From contig CAKZJB010000160.1 in NCBI GenBank assembly GCA_936940865.1, forward strand, positions 1-38,122: a stretch of DNA of 38,122 nt, written 5' to 3'. The DNA comes from an uncultured Asticcacaulis sp. Lineage in GTDB: Bacteria; Pseudomonadota; Alphaproteobacteria; Caulobacterales; Caulobacteraceae. Below the pieces are notes generated by a model that did not search any database, was not told the origin of the DNA, and saw only the letters and a program-made list of their open reading frames with translations. Both the position numbers and the translations under genes were made by a program. This document shows positions 15,208-22,034 of the stretch, piece after piece. How positions within the stretch are numbered: position 1 is the first letter of the stretch; each line of letters opens with the position of its first letter.

Positions 15208-17039
15208 GCGGATGGGTCCTTGATAGCGTTGAGTTTGTGATCATAGGCCGCACGGGCGGCCCGGACACGCGAAGAGTCGGAGACTTCCGGCACGGCGACG
15301 TCCCACCATGTGCCGCCGATGGCGGTGCCGGGCACGGCGTCCGTGTCGATGACGACGACATTGACCCCGCCGCGCGCGCGGGCGGCCGTAATGGCGGCTT
15401 CGAAGGCCGCGATATCGCCGGCCTTTTCGGCGTGAGCGCCAAGCGAGCCGGCATGCAGCACGAAATCGATATCGGGCAGGACGGCGTGATGGCTGTCTGC
15501 CAGGCGGTTGTTGAAGCCCTCGCCGCCGGTGGCATTCTGCAGGCGGTGGATGCAGCCGAAACCGCGGTTGTCGATGACCACAAGCGTCAGCCGCACCCCC
15601 ATCATGACAGCTGTTGCGATCTCGGAATTCATCATCAGGTAGCTGCCGTCGCCGACCAGCACATAGACCTCGCGCTCCGGCTCGGCCAGGGCGACACCCA
15701 GGCCGCCGGCGATCTCGTAGCCCATGCACGAATAGCCGTATTCCATATGATAGCCGCCGGGGGCTTTCGTCCGCCAGATCTTGTGCATGTCGCCGGGCAG
15801 CCCGCCGGCCGCCGCGACGACGATGGCTTTGTCGTCGATCGCCCGCATCAGCGCCCCCAGCACCCTGGGCTCGGTGGCGCGGCCTTCCGGGGCGATAACG
15901 GCGTCGACCTCTGCGTCCCAGGCCTTGCGCGCCGCCGAAAGCGCCTCGGTCCACGCCGGATCGGCGGTGTAGTCGCCGAGGTCGAGGGTTTCGAGCACGG
16001 CGCGCGCATCGCCGACCACGCTAAGCGCGCCGAATTTCAGGGCGTCGAAGGGCTGGACATTGATGGCCACGATTTTTGCGTGCCTGTTGAACAGCCCGGC
16101 CGACCCCGTGGTGAAGTCCTGCAGGCGCGTACCGACCGCCAGGATCAGGTCGGCTTCGCGGACCGCCGTATTGGCGGCGTCGGTGCCGGTGACCCCAACC
16201 GCGCCGAGATTGCGCGGATGCGTGTCGGCGATGGCGCCCTTGCCGGCTTGCGTTTCACAGAACGGAATGCTGTGGCGTGTCGCAAAGGCGCCCAGCGCGC
16301 ATCCGGCCTTGGCGTAGGCGACGCCGCCGCCGGCGATGATGACGGGTTTGCGCGCTTCGAGGATCGCGGTTTCGAGTTCGGCGATGTCGAGGGCGTCGGC
16401 GGGCTGGCGGCGGATGCGCCAGACCTTCTGCACGAAAAAGCTTTCCGGATAGTCGAAGGCCTCGGCCTGGACGTCCTGACACAGCGCCAGGGTCACCGGC
16501 CCGCATTCGGCCGGATCGGTCAGCACGCTCATGGCGCGCGGCAGGGCTTTCAGTATCTGTCCGGGCCGCGTGATGCGGTCGAAATAGCGCGAAACGGGGC
16601 GGAAGCAGTCATTGGCCGATACGGTGCCGTCGCCGAAATCCTCGATCTGCTGCAGGACCGGGTCCGGGCGGCGGGAGGCATAGACGTCACCCGGCAGGAA
16701 GAGAACCGGCAGGCGGTTGACGTGCGCCACGGCCGCGGCCGTCACCATGTTTGTGGCGCCCGGTCCGATCGAGGTCGTGCAGGCGAAGGCACGTTGCCGG
16801 CGCATCTGCTTGGCGTAGGCGATCGCCGCATGGGCCATCGCCTGTTCGTTGTGCGCGCGATAGGTCGGGAGGGCGTCGCGCGCACCGTAAAGCGCCTCGC
16901 CCAGGCCCGCGACATTGCCGTGGCCGAATATAGCCCACACGCCGGCGAAGAAGGGAACCGCATCTCCGTCGATATCGATGTACTGCTGCGCCATATAGCG
17001 CGTCAGCGCCTGCGCCATGGTCAGTCTGAGGTGGCTCAC
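15204..17039 (-). CDS. iolD: 3D-(3,5/4)-trihydroxycyclohexane-1,2-dione hydrolase
   Basis: Thiamine-diphosphate enzyme that opens the inositol ring to 5-deoxy-D-glucuronate. 611 residues in the three-domain arrangement of the acetolactate synthase superfamily. Seen: RAHNEQAM with the cofactor-activating Glu65, IGPGATNMVTA, a central domain with VIIAGGGVAYAKAG, and the ThDP motif GDGSYLMMN at 463-471. The start is a GTG at 17039, supported by AAGGA near the iolC stop; an ATG seven codons later has no ribosome site. It lies 12 bases after iolC and overlaps iolE by four. Confidence 0.96.
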   Translation of the reverse strand: MSHLRLTMAQALTRYMAQQYIDIDGDAVPFFAGVWAIFGHGNVAGLGEALYGARDALPTYRAHNEQAMAHAAIAYAKQMRRQRAFACTTSIGPGATNMVTAAAVAHVNRLPVLFLPGDVYASRRPDPVLQQIEDFGDGTVSANDCFRPVSRYFDRITRPGQILKALPRAMSVLTDPAECGPVTLALCQDVQAEAFDYPESFFVQKVWRIRRQPADALDIAELETAILEARKPVIIAGGGVAYAKAGCALGAFATRHSIPFCETQAGKGAIADTHPRNLGAVGVTGTDAANTAVREADLILAVGTRLQDFTTGSAGLFNRHAKIVAINVQPFDALKFGALSVVGDARAVLETLDLGDYTADPAWTEALSAARKAWDAEVDAVIAPEGRATEPRVLGALMRAIDDKAIVVAAAGGLPGDMHKIWRTKAPGGYHMEYGYSCMGYEIAGGLGVALAEPEREVYVLVGDGSYLMMNSEIATAVMMGVRLTLVVIDNRGFGCIHRLQNATGGEGFNNRLADSHHAVLPDIDFVLHAGSLGAHAEKAGDIAAFEAAITAARARGGVNVVVIDTDAVPGTAIGGTWWDVAVPEVSDSSRVRAARAAYDHKLNAIKDPSA

Positions 17040-17051
17040 GCCTTAAGTTCC

Positions 17052-19013
17052 TTACGCTTTGACCTTGACAGCCTGCGGCGTCTGCGTCCGGATCGAGGCG
17101 TGCATTTCCTTCCACGCTTCGACCAGGCGCGACAGGCTGGCTGCCATGACTTCGACCGCGGTGGTGTCGTCCATGCCGCCCGACAACCACTGGGCAGCGA
17201 CATCATGGAAGATCGTCCGGCCGATGGCAAAGCCTTTGACGCACGAAAACTGTGCAGCGATCGCAAAGGCCCGCATCAGTTCGTCTTCCGGCGCCGACAG
17301 GCCGAGCAGGACAACCCCGCGGCACAGGGGATCGTTCGCGGCGATGACCGTGTCGATGTTGCGCCATACGGCTTCGTCAGCGACAGGTTCCAGCTTCCAC
17401 CAGTCGGGACGGATGCCGAGGGCGTACATACGCTGCATGGCGCGCGAGCGCGTCTGGGCGTCCGAAGGCATGTCGGGCGGCAGGATCAGTTCCAGCAGCA
17501 GTTCGTGGCCGGATTTACGGCAGGCGTCGAACAGGGTGACCAGCTGGCGCTCCTGCTCGGCGCGCAAGGCATCGGCGTCATCGGGGTGGTAGAGCACCAG
17601 GCACTTGACCACATGGTTGGCCGGCCAGGTATTGATATCGAGGCCGACATCGGCGCCGGATTCGAAGACCAGGGGCCGCGACTTCGGCACCTCGACCGGC
17701 CGGCCGATCCAGTAGGTGGTGTGCGCGGCTTCGCTGAGCGCTTCGGCGCCATAGCGGCCGTCAAGCAGCACGCCGAAGGCGGCATTGCCTTCCGCCAGGT
17801 GGTCGACCGCGCGCAGGGCCAGGCGCTTGAATTCCGGCACCCGCGCCATGTCGGCGCCGAGATCGGCCGCCAGTTCCTCGAACTGGAAGCGGTGGTCCAT
17901 GGCCAGGACCATCAGCGAAGGATAGTCGCGGTGGCGCGTGCGGGCCCAGTGGATATGGTCCAGGCGCTCGATATCGGCCGGCGACATGGGGTGGTGCATG
18001 CCGATAAAGGTCTGGAGCTCATCGAAGGTCGGCATGGCGGGCGCGCAGCCGTGGCGCGTCACGACGATGGCGCCGCAGGCATTGCCCCAGCGGCCGCAGG
18101 TATAGAGGTCCTCTCCGCCCAGCCAGCCGCGCAGGAAGCCGGCCGAAAAGGCGTCGCCGGCGCCGAGCACATTCATGACGTCGATCGGGAAGCCCGGCAC
18201 GACCAGACCGTCCGTCACCTTTGCGGGGATGTCCCCGTCGAAGACGGCGCAGCCGTCGGCGCCCAGCTTGCATACCAGCACGGCGTCGGTCGCCGCGCGG
18301 ATATTGCGCAACGCCGCCACGACATCATCGGCGCCGCCGAGGATGCGAATCTCTTCCTCCGTGCCGATAATCAGGTCGCACAGGGGCGTCACGACCGACA
18401 GCCGGCGGGTGACCTCGGCATTGGCGACATAGCGCTGCTCGCCCATGTCCTTGGCGGCCAGGCCCCACAGCACCGGACGATAGTCGATATCGAAGACGAT
18501 CTTGCCGCCGGCGGCCTTGACCGTTTTTACGGCCTGCAGGCTGGCATCATAGACACTGGCCTGCGACAGGTGGGTGCCGTCGATGACCAAAGCCCGCGCC
18601 GAAGCCAGCCACTGCGTGTCGACATCGGCCATGTCTATGGCCATGTCGGCGCAGTTTTCGCGATAGAAGATGAGCGGGAAGGTTTCCTTGTCGACAATGC
18701 CCAGGATCACAAGGGCGGTCAGGCGCTGAGGATCTGTGACCACGCCCCGGGTATCCACACCTTCGCGGCCGAGCGCCTCAAGGATGAAACGGCCCATATG
18801 GTCGGCGCCGACGCGCGTAATCAGGCCGGCCTTCAGCCCAAGCCGGGCCGCGCCGATAGCGGTATTGGTCGGGCTGCCGCCGACATACTTGGCGAAAGAC
18901 GACATGTCTTCGAGCCGGCCGCCGATCTGCTGGCCGTACAGGTCGACACTGGACCGTCCGAGCGTAATGACATCCGGGCCGCCGTCCGAGCTTCTGGGCG
19001 CTGTAGCGTCCAT
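17052..19013 (-). CDS. iolC: 5-dehydro-2-deoxygluconokinase fused to DUF2090 aldolase-like domain
   Basis: 653-residue fusion. Residues about 14-325 are a PfkB-type sugar kinase (YVGGSPTNTAIGAARLG; NVLGAGDAFSAGF with catalytic D287) that phosphorylates 2-deoxy-5-keto-gluconate. Residues about 335-640 are a DUF2090 domain (LMVLAMDHRFQFEEL; LLELILP; KGFAIGRTIF), found C-terminal to IolC in many proteobacteria and thought to be the TIM-barrel aldolase that splits the product into malonate semialdehyde and DHAP. No separate iolJ is present here, which supports this role. First gene of the iolCDEB operon, with AGGAGGAA before its ATG and an IolR-type operator in its promoter. Confidence 0.94.
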   Translation of the reverse strand: MDATAPRSSDGGPDVITLGRSSVDLYGQQIGGRLEDMSSFAKYVGGSPTNTAIGAARLGLKAGLITRVGADHMGRFILEALGREGVDTRGVVTDPQRLTALVILGIVDKETFPLIFYRENCADMAIDMADVDTQWLASARALVIDGTHLSQASVYDASLQAVKTVKAAGGKIVFDIDYRPVLWGLAAKDMGEQRYVANAEVTRRLSVVTPLCDLIIGTEEEIRILGGADDVVAALRNIRAATDAVLVCKLGADGCAVFDGDIPAKVTDGLVVPGFPIDVMNVLGAGDAFSAGFLRGWLGGEDLYTCGRWGNACGAIVVTRHGCAPAMPTFDELQTFIGMHHPMSPADIERLDHIHWARTRHRDYPSLMVLAMDHRFQFEELAADLGADMARVPEFKRLALRAVDHLAEGNAAFGVLLDGRYGAEALSEAAHTTYWIGRPVEVPKSRPLVFESGADVGLDINTWPANHVVKCLVLYHPDDADALRAEQERQLVTLFDACRKSGHELLLELILPPDMPSDAQTRSRAMQRMYALGIRPDWWKLEPVADEAVWRNIDTVIAANDPLCRGVVLLGLSAPEDELMRAFAIAAQFSCVKGFAIGRTIFHDVAAQWLSGGMDDTTAVEVMAASLSRLVEAWKEMHASIRTQTPQAVKVKA

Positions 19014-19058
19014 GTACGCTTCCTCCTGATGGAACGCCTTGGTTCGCGTTCTCCATCT

Positions 19059-19091
19059 GGAATTTTTATTCCTATATTTTTAAAAATGCAA
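19059..19091 (-). promoter_or_regulatory. IolR-type operator overlapping the iolC promoter
   Basis: GGAA-TTTTTA-TTCC at 19059-19072 is an exact GGAA-N6-TTCC palindrome, the motif reported for RpiR-type IolR. On the minus strand a -35 TTGCAT (19086-19091) lies 17 bases from TAAAAA (19063-19068), so the operator centre would be the -10. The same geometry is seen at iolA (31619-31651). Confidence 0.75.
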
Positions 19092-19122
19092 TTATCATTT
19101 CACGGAAACATTGGAAACGCCG

Positions 19123-19992
19123 TTATTCGGCGCCGTCCTGGGTGGCGAAGGCATAGGCCACGACAAGGCTTTGCACCAGGCACATGGTGGCCGTCAGCGA
19201 GCGGAACGACCGAACCTCGGCTTCGCGGACCAGCAAGGTATGGTGCGCACCCTTGACCAGCGGCGACACATTCGAATCGGTGATCGACAGGACCGTCGCG
19301 CCCTGCTCCAGCGCCAGGCCATGGCAGCGCACCGTTTCCTCGGCATAGGGCCGGAAGCTGATGACAATCAGAAGATCGCCGGCCGTAATGCCGCGAATCT
19401 GGTTGGCCCACAGGCCGCCGGTGCCGTCGATGAAACAGGTGCGCTTGCCGGCGCGCTGCAGGGCATAGGCCAGGTAGGACGCCGCCGGAAAGGCGCGGCG
19501 GAAGCCGGCAATATAGACCGTACCGGCTTCGGCGACGGCCGACACCGCCTGCTCGATCTGGGCGGCTGTAATCGATTGCTTCATATGGCTGAGCGCCAGG
19601 ATGTCGGCCTCGGCATACTCGTCCAGAATCGCGCTGCCCGAGGCGTCGTCCGAAGCCGCGGCGGTCTCGGTGAACTGCCGGGCGCGTTCGCCATAGGCCA
19701 GGGTGATGTGGCTGGCCAGAAGCTCGTCGCGAATGACCTTCTGCATCTGGGAAGCGCCGGGATAGCCCAACGACTTTGCAAAGCGCACGATGGCGGAGGG
19801 CTGGACACCGGCGCGGTCGGCGACGATCGCCAGGGTTTCGAACGCCACGTCTTCGGGCTTATCGAGAACGAAGCTGGCCACCTGTTTCATGCGCCGCGAG
19901 GCATCGTCATATTGCCGCATGATCTCGGCGCGAAGCGCTTCCACCGTCTGCGGCGCGGCCGCGCCCGTCTCGATCTTTTCTGCCTTGGCCAT
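19123..19992 (-). CDS. iolR: RpiR-family transcriptional regulator, probable IolR
   Basis: 289-residue regulator with an N-terminal RpiR helix-turn-helix (VAFETLAIVADRAGVQPSAI, then VRFAKSLGYPGASQMQ) and a C-terminal SIS sugar-phosphate domain (VYIAGFRRAFPAASYLAYAL, VISFRPYAEETVRC, VLSITDSNVSPL). RpiR-type IolR proteins repress inositol genes and respond to a phosphorylated pathway intermediate. The start at 19992 was chosen for AGGGAG upstream; a GTG 16 codons earlier adds unconserved sequence. It lies upstream of iolC (109-base gap holding the operator) and diverges from iolG. Operator-like sequences on both sides fit autoregulation. The IolR identity is inferred from family plus position. 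Confidence 0.9.
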   Translation of the reverse strand: MAKAEKIETGAAAPQTVEALRAEIMRQYDDASRRMKQVASFVLDKPEDVAFETLAIVADRAGVQPSAIVRFAKSLGYPGASQMQKVIRDELLASHITLAYGERARQFTETAAASDDASGSAILDEYAEADILALSHMKQSITAAQIEQAVSAVAEAGTVYIAGFRRAFPAASYLAYALQRAGKRTCFIDGTGGLWANQIRGITAGDLLIVISFRPYAEETVRCHGLALEQGATVLSITDSNVSPLVKGAHHTLLVREAEVRSFRSLTATMCLVQSLVVAYAFATQDGAE

Positions 19993-20053
19993 GCCGGCTC
20001 CCTGCCCCGGAACTCCCGCCCTCACCGGCAAAAATTCCACGTTGACATCATTT

Positions 20054-20067
20054 AGAATTTTTGTTCC
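20054..20067. promoter_or_regulatory. IolR-type site near the iolR start
   Basis: AGAA-TTTTTG-TTCC, one mismatch from GGAA-N6-TTCC. On the minus strand a TTGGCT (20081-20086) lies 17 bases from its centre, repeating the geometry of iolC and iolA, which fits autorepression of iolR. Its -35 and -10 matches are poor. Confidence 0.5.
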
Positions 20068-20121
20068 ATGCTTGACCGCAAGCCAATATGGAATGACAAC
20101 ACGGCCATATTACCGCATATC

Positions 20122-20146
20122 ATTCTAAATTTGGAATAAAAATTTC
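20122..20146. promoter_or_regulatory. IolR-type site and palindrome between iolR and iolG
   Basis: GGAA-TAAAAA-TTTC at 20133-20146 has one mismatch from GGAA-N6-TTCC. Overlapping it, ATTCTAAATTTGGAAT (20122-20137) is a 16-base palindrome with one mismatched pair. The site lies 99 bases upstream of iolG. I find no convincing -35/-10 pair for iolG beside it. Confidence 0.5.
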
Positions 20147-20245
20147 GCGCCCTTGAATATGGAATGGCGCTTTCGGTTTGTTTTGCCGCGCATCTTGTCC
20201 GAAAACCGCTTTACACTTTTCGGGATGCGCTCAGGGAGGTTACTC

Positions 20246-21229
20246 ATGTTCGACGTCGCCGTCATCGGCGCGGGCCGCATCGGCCGCATCCACGCCAAAA
20301 ATGCCGCCGGCCATCCGCGCCTCAATCTCAAGGCCGTCGTCGATCCCGTCGGCGACAACGCGGCCACCCTCGCCGCCGAAACCGGCGCAGCGGTCAGCAC
20401 CTTCGACGCGGTCTTGGCAGACCCGAGCATCCGCGGCATCGTGGTGGCGTCGCCGACCGACCAGCACCTCGACCAGACGCTGAAAGCCATCGCCGCCGGC
20501 AAGGCCGTGCTGTGCGAAAAGCCGATCGACCAGGACCTCAACACTGCCAAGGGGGCGGCCGCGCAGCTCGGCGGCAAGAAGCCCCTTCTCCTTGGTTTCA
20601 ACCGCCGCTTCGACCGCCATTTCGGCGCCCTTAAACGGCAGCTCGACGCCGGCCGCGTGGGCCCGCTGGAAAGCCTGCTGATCGTAAGCCATGATCCGGC
20701 GCCGCCGCCCATCGCCTACGTCAAGGTGTCGGGTGGCCTCTTCAAGGACATGGCCATCCACGATTTCGACATGGCGCGGTATCTGCTGGGTGAAGAACCG
20801 GTCGAGGTCTTCGCCAGCGCCTCGTGCCTGGTCGATCCGGGCATCGGGGCCGCCGGCGACGTCGATACGGCCAAGACGGTGCTGAAGACCGCGTCGGGCA
20901 GGATTTGCGTCATCAGCAATTCGCGCCGTTCGGGCTACGGCTACGACCAGCGCATCGAGGCCTACGGCGAAAACGGCCTGCTCAAGGCCGACAACGTGCT
21001 GGAATCGACCGTCGCGCACTGGGGTGCGGGCGGTCCGGTGCTCGACGCCTTCCAGAACTTCTTCCTGGACCGCTATGCCGAGGCCTACCGCGCAGAGGTC
21101 GACCATTTTGCCGCCGTCATGGCCGGTGAAGCAACCCCGCTGGTCGGCTTCGACGACGCCGTCAAGGCGCTGGAACTGGCCGAAGCCGCCGCGCTTTCGG
21201 TCAAAACGGGTCAGGTCGTGAAGCTTTAA
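20246..21229 (+). CDS. iolG: Inositol 2-dehydrogenase, Gfo/Idh/MocA family
   Basis: First step of catabolism: NAD-dependent oxidation of myo-inositol to 2-keto-myo-inositol. 327 residues. The Rossmann motif VAVIGAGRIGRIHA is at the very N-terminus, then CEKPI with catalytic K92, and GGLFKDMAIHDFDMARYL with D168 and H172, matching the K/D/H triad of B. subtilis IolG (K97, D172, H176). The start at 20246 follows CAGGGAGGT with good spacing, and the Rossmann fold begins there; upstream codons are not conserved-looking. It is transcribed away from iolR and ends in a strong terminator, so it is a single-gene unit. Specificity for myo-, scyllo- or D-chiro-inositol cannot be told apart. Confidence 0.95.
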   Translation: MFDVAVIGAGRIGRIHAKNAAGHPRLNLKAVVDPVGDNAATLAAETGAAVSTFDAVLADPSIRGIVVASPTDQHLDQTLKAIAAGKAVLCEKPIDQDLNTAKGAAAQLGGKKPLLLGFNRRFDRHFGALKRQLDAGRVGPLESLLIVSHDPAPPPIAYVKVSGGLFKDMAIHDFDMARYLLGEEPVEVFASASCLVDPGIGAAGDVDTAKTVLKTASGRICVISNSRRSGYGYDQRIEAYGENGLLKADNVLESTVAHWGAGGPVLDAFQNFFLDRYAEAYRAEVDHFAAVMAGEATPLVGFDDAVKALELAEAAALSVKTGQVVKL

Positions 21230-21256
21230 ATCGCGCCTGACACTGCGAAAAAGGGA

Positions 21257-21286
21257 AGCCGGCCTGTGGGAACAGGCCGGCTTTTT
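21257..21286 (+). terminator. Intrinsic terminator of iolG
   Basis: Perfect 10-bp stem AGCCGGCCTG (21257-21266) / CAGGCCGGCT (21273-21282), 6-base loop, followed by TTTTC. Confidence 0.9.
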
Positions 21287-21291
21287 CAATG

Positions 21292-21339
21292 TTTCCCATA
21301 TTGGGAAATATTGTTGACTTGTTGTTCCCAATATGGGAA
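21292..21339 (+). promoter_or_regulatory. Paired operator palindromes and promoter of the toxin-antitoxin module
   Basis: Two near-identical palindromes: TTTCCCA-TAT-TGGGAAA (21292-21308) and TTCCCA-ATA-TGGGAA (21325-21339), with centres 32 bases apart. TTGACT (21314-21319) lies between them as a possible -35. This is the usual arrangement for HigA-type autorepression. Confidence 0.75.
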
Positions 21340-21347
21340 ATTCGATC

Positions 21348-21650
21348 ATGAGGATCATCGCCCGCAGCACGATCGTCGAATATTGGGAAGTCCATCCGAC
21401 GACGAAACCTTCGCTGACACATTGGCTGTCCGTGGCGAAAGACGCCAACTGGACAGACCCTCAGGCTGTCGCAGCAGATTTCTCCAAGGCAAAAGTTCTC
21501 AACGGAGAACGCGTGCGCTTTGAAGTCGCCGGCGGAGATTACCGCTTGATCGTGGCCTTTGATTTTGGTCGCCAGATCGCGTTCATCAAATTCATCGGCT
21601 CCCACGCGGAGTATGATAAAATCGACGCGCTTGCCGTGTCACAGTTTTAG
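21348..21650 (+). CDS. higB: HigB-type toxin (mRNA interferase) of a type II toxin-antitoxin module
   Basis: 100-residue protein of the HigB toxin family, ribosome-dependent mRNA endonucleases. The family pattern is clear: start MRIIARSTIVEYW, then KPSLTHWLSVAKDANW, YRLIVAFDFGRQIAFIKFIG and SHAEYDKIDA near the C-terminus. The start at 21348 is preferred because the family begins with MRII; an in-frame ATG at 21333 lies inside the operator palindrome. The toxin gene precedes the antitoxin by 10 bases, the inverted order typical of higBA. Confidence 0.88.
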   Translation: MRIIARSTIVEYWEVHPTTKPSLTHWLSVAKDANWTDPQAVAADFSKAKVLNGERVRFEVAGGDYRLIVAFDFGRQIAFIKFIGSHAEYDKIDALAVSQF

Positions 21651-21660
21651 GAGGTCCGGC

Positions 21661-22032
21661 ATGGATATTCGACCTATTCGTAATGACGAGGATCACAAGG
21701 CAGCTGTCCGTGAAATCGAGAGACTGTGGGGTGCGCCTGAAAATACCCCAGAAGGCGATCGACTTGATATTTTGGCGACACTTGTCGATGCCTACGAGGC
21801 AAAGCGCTGGCCCATTCCCGACACGGATCCTGTCGAAGCGATCCAGAATAGCATGGCGATGGAAGGGCGCAGTCAGTCTGACCTTGCCGCTCTCCTTGGT
21901 TCTCCATCCCGAGCCTCGGAGATCCTGACCCGAAAACGCGCCCTGACTATGAAAATGGCCTATACGATCCATTCAAAATGGCATGTGCCTGCCGAAGCTC
22001 TCATTCGTCCTGTCAAGCGCGAGCGCGCCTAA
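21661..22032 (+). CDS. higA: HigA-type antitoxin
   Basis: 123-residue partner of HigB. The N-terminus is acidic and would bind the toxin (DIRPIRNDEDHKAAVREIERLWG). The C-terminal half has a helix-turn-helix (SQSDLAALLGSPSRASEILT, then RKRALTMKMAYTIHSKWHVP) that should bind the palindromes upstream. Preceded by AGGAGGT. The first 60 bases have 28 G or C, clearly lower than the neighbouring genes, which points to a foreign origin. It ends 2 bases before the stop of the convergent GH92 gene. Confidence 0.88.
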   Translation: MDIRPIRNDEDHKAAVREIERLWGAPENTPEGDRLDILATLVDAYEAKRWPIPDTDPVEAIQNSMAMEGRSQSDLAALLGSPSRASEILTRKRALTMKMAYTIHSKWHVPAEALIRPVKRERA

Positions 22033-22034
22033 CT

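Noticed and set aside
10164-19256. Long open frames opposite TonB receptor 2 (10164-13811) and opposite iolC/iolD (15237-19256)
   Set aside because: High-G+C antisense frames; products are low-complexity and match no family, while the sense frames carry full catalytic motifs.
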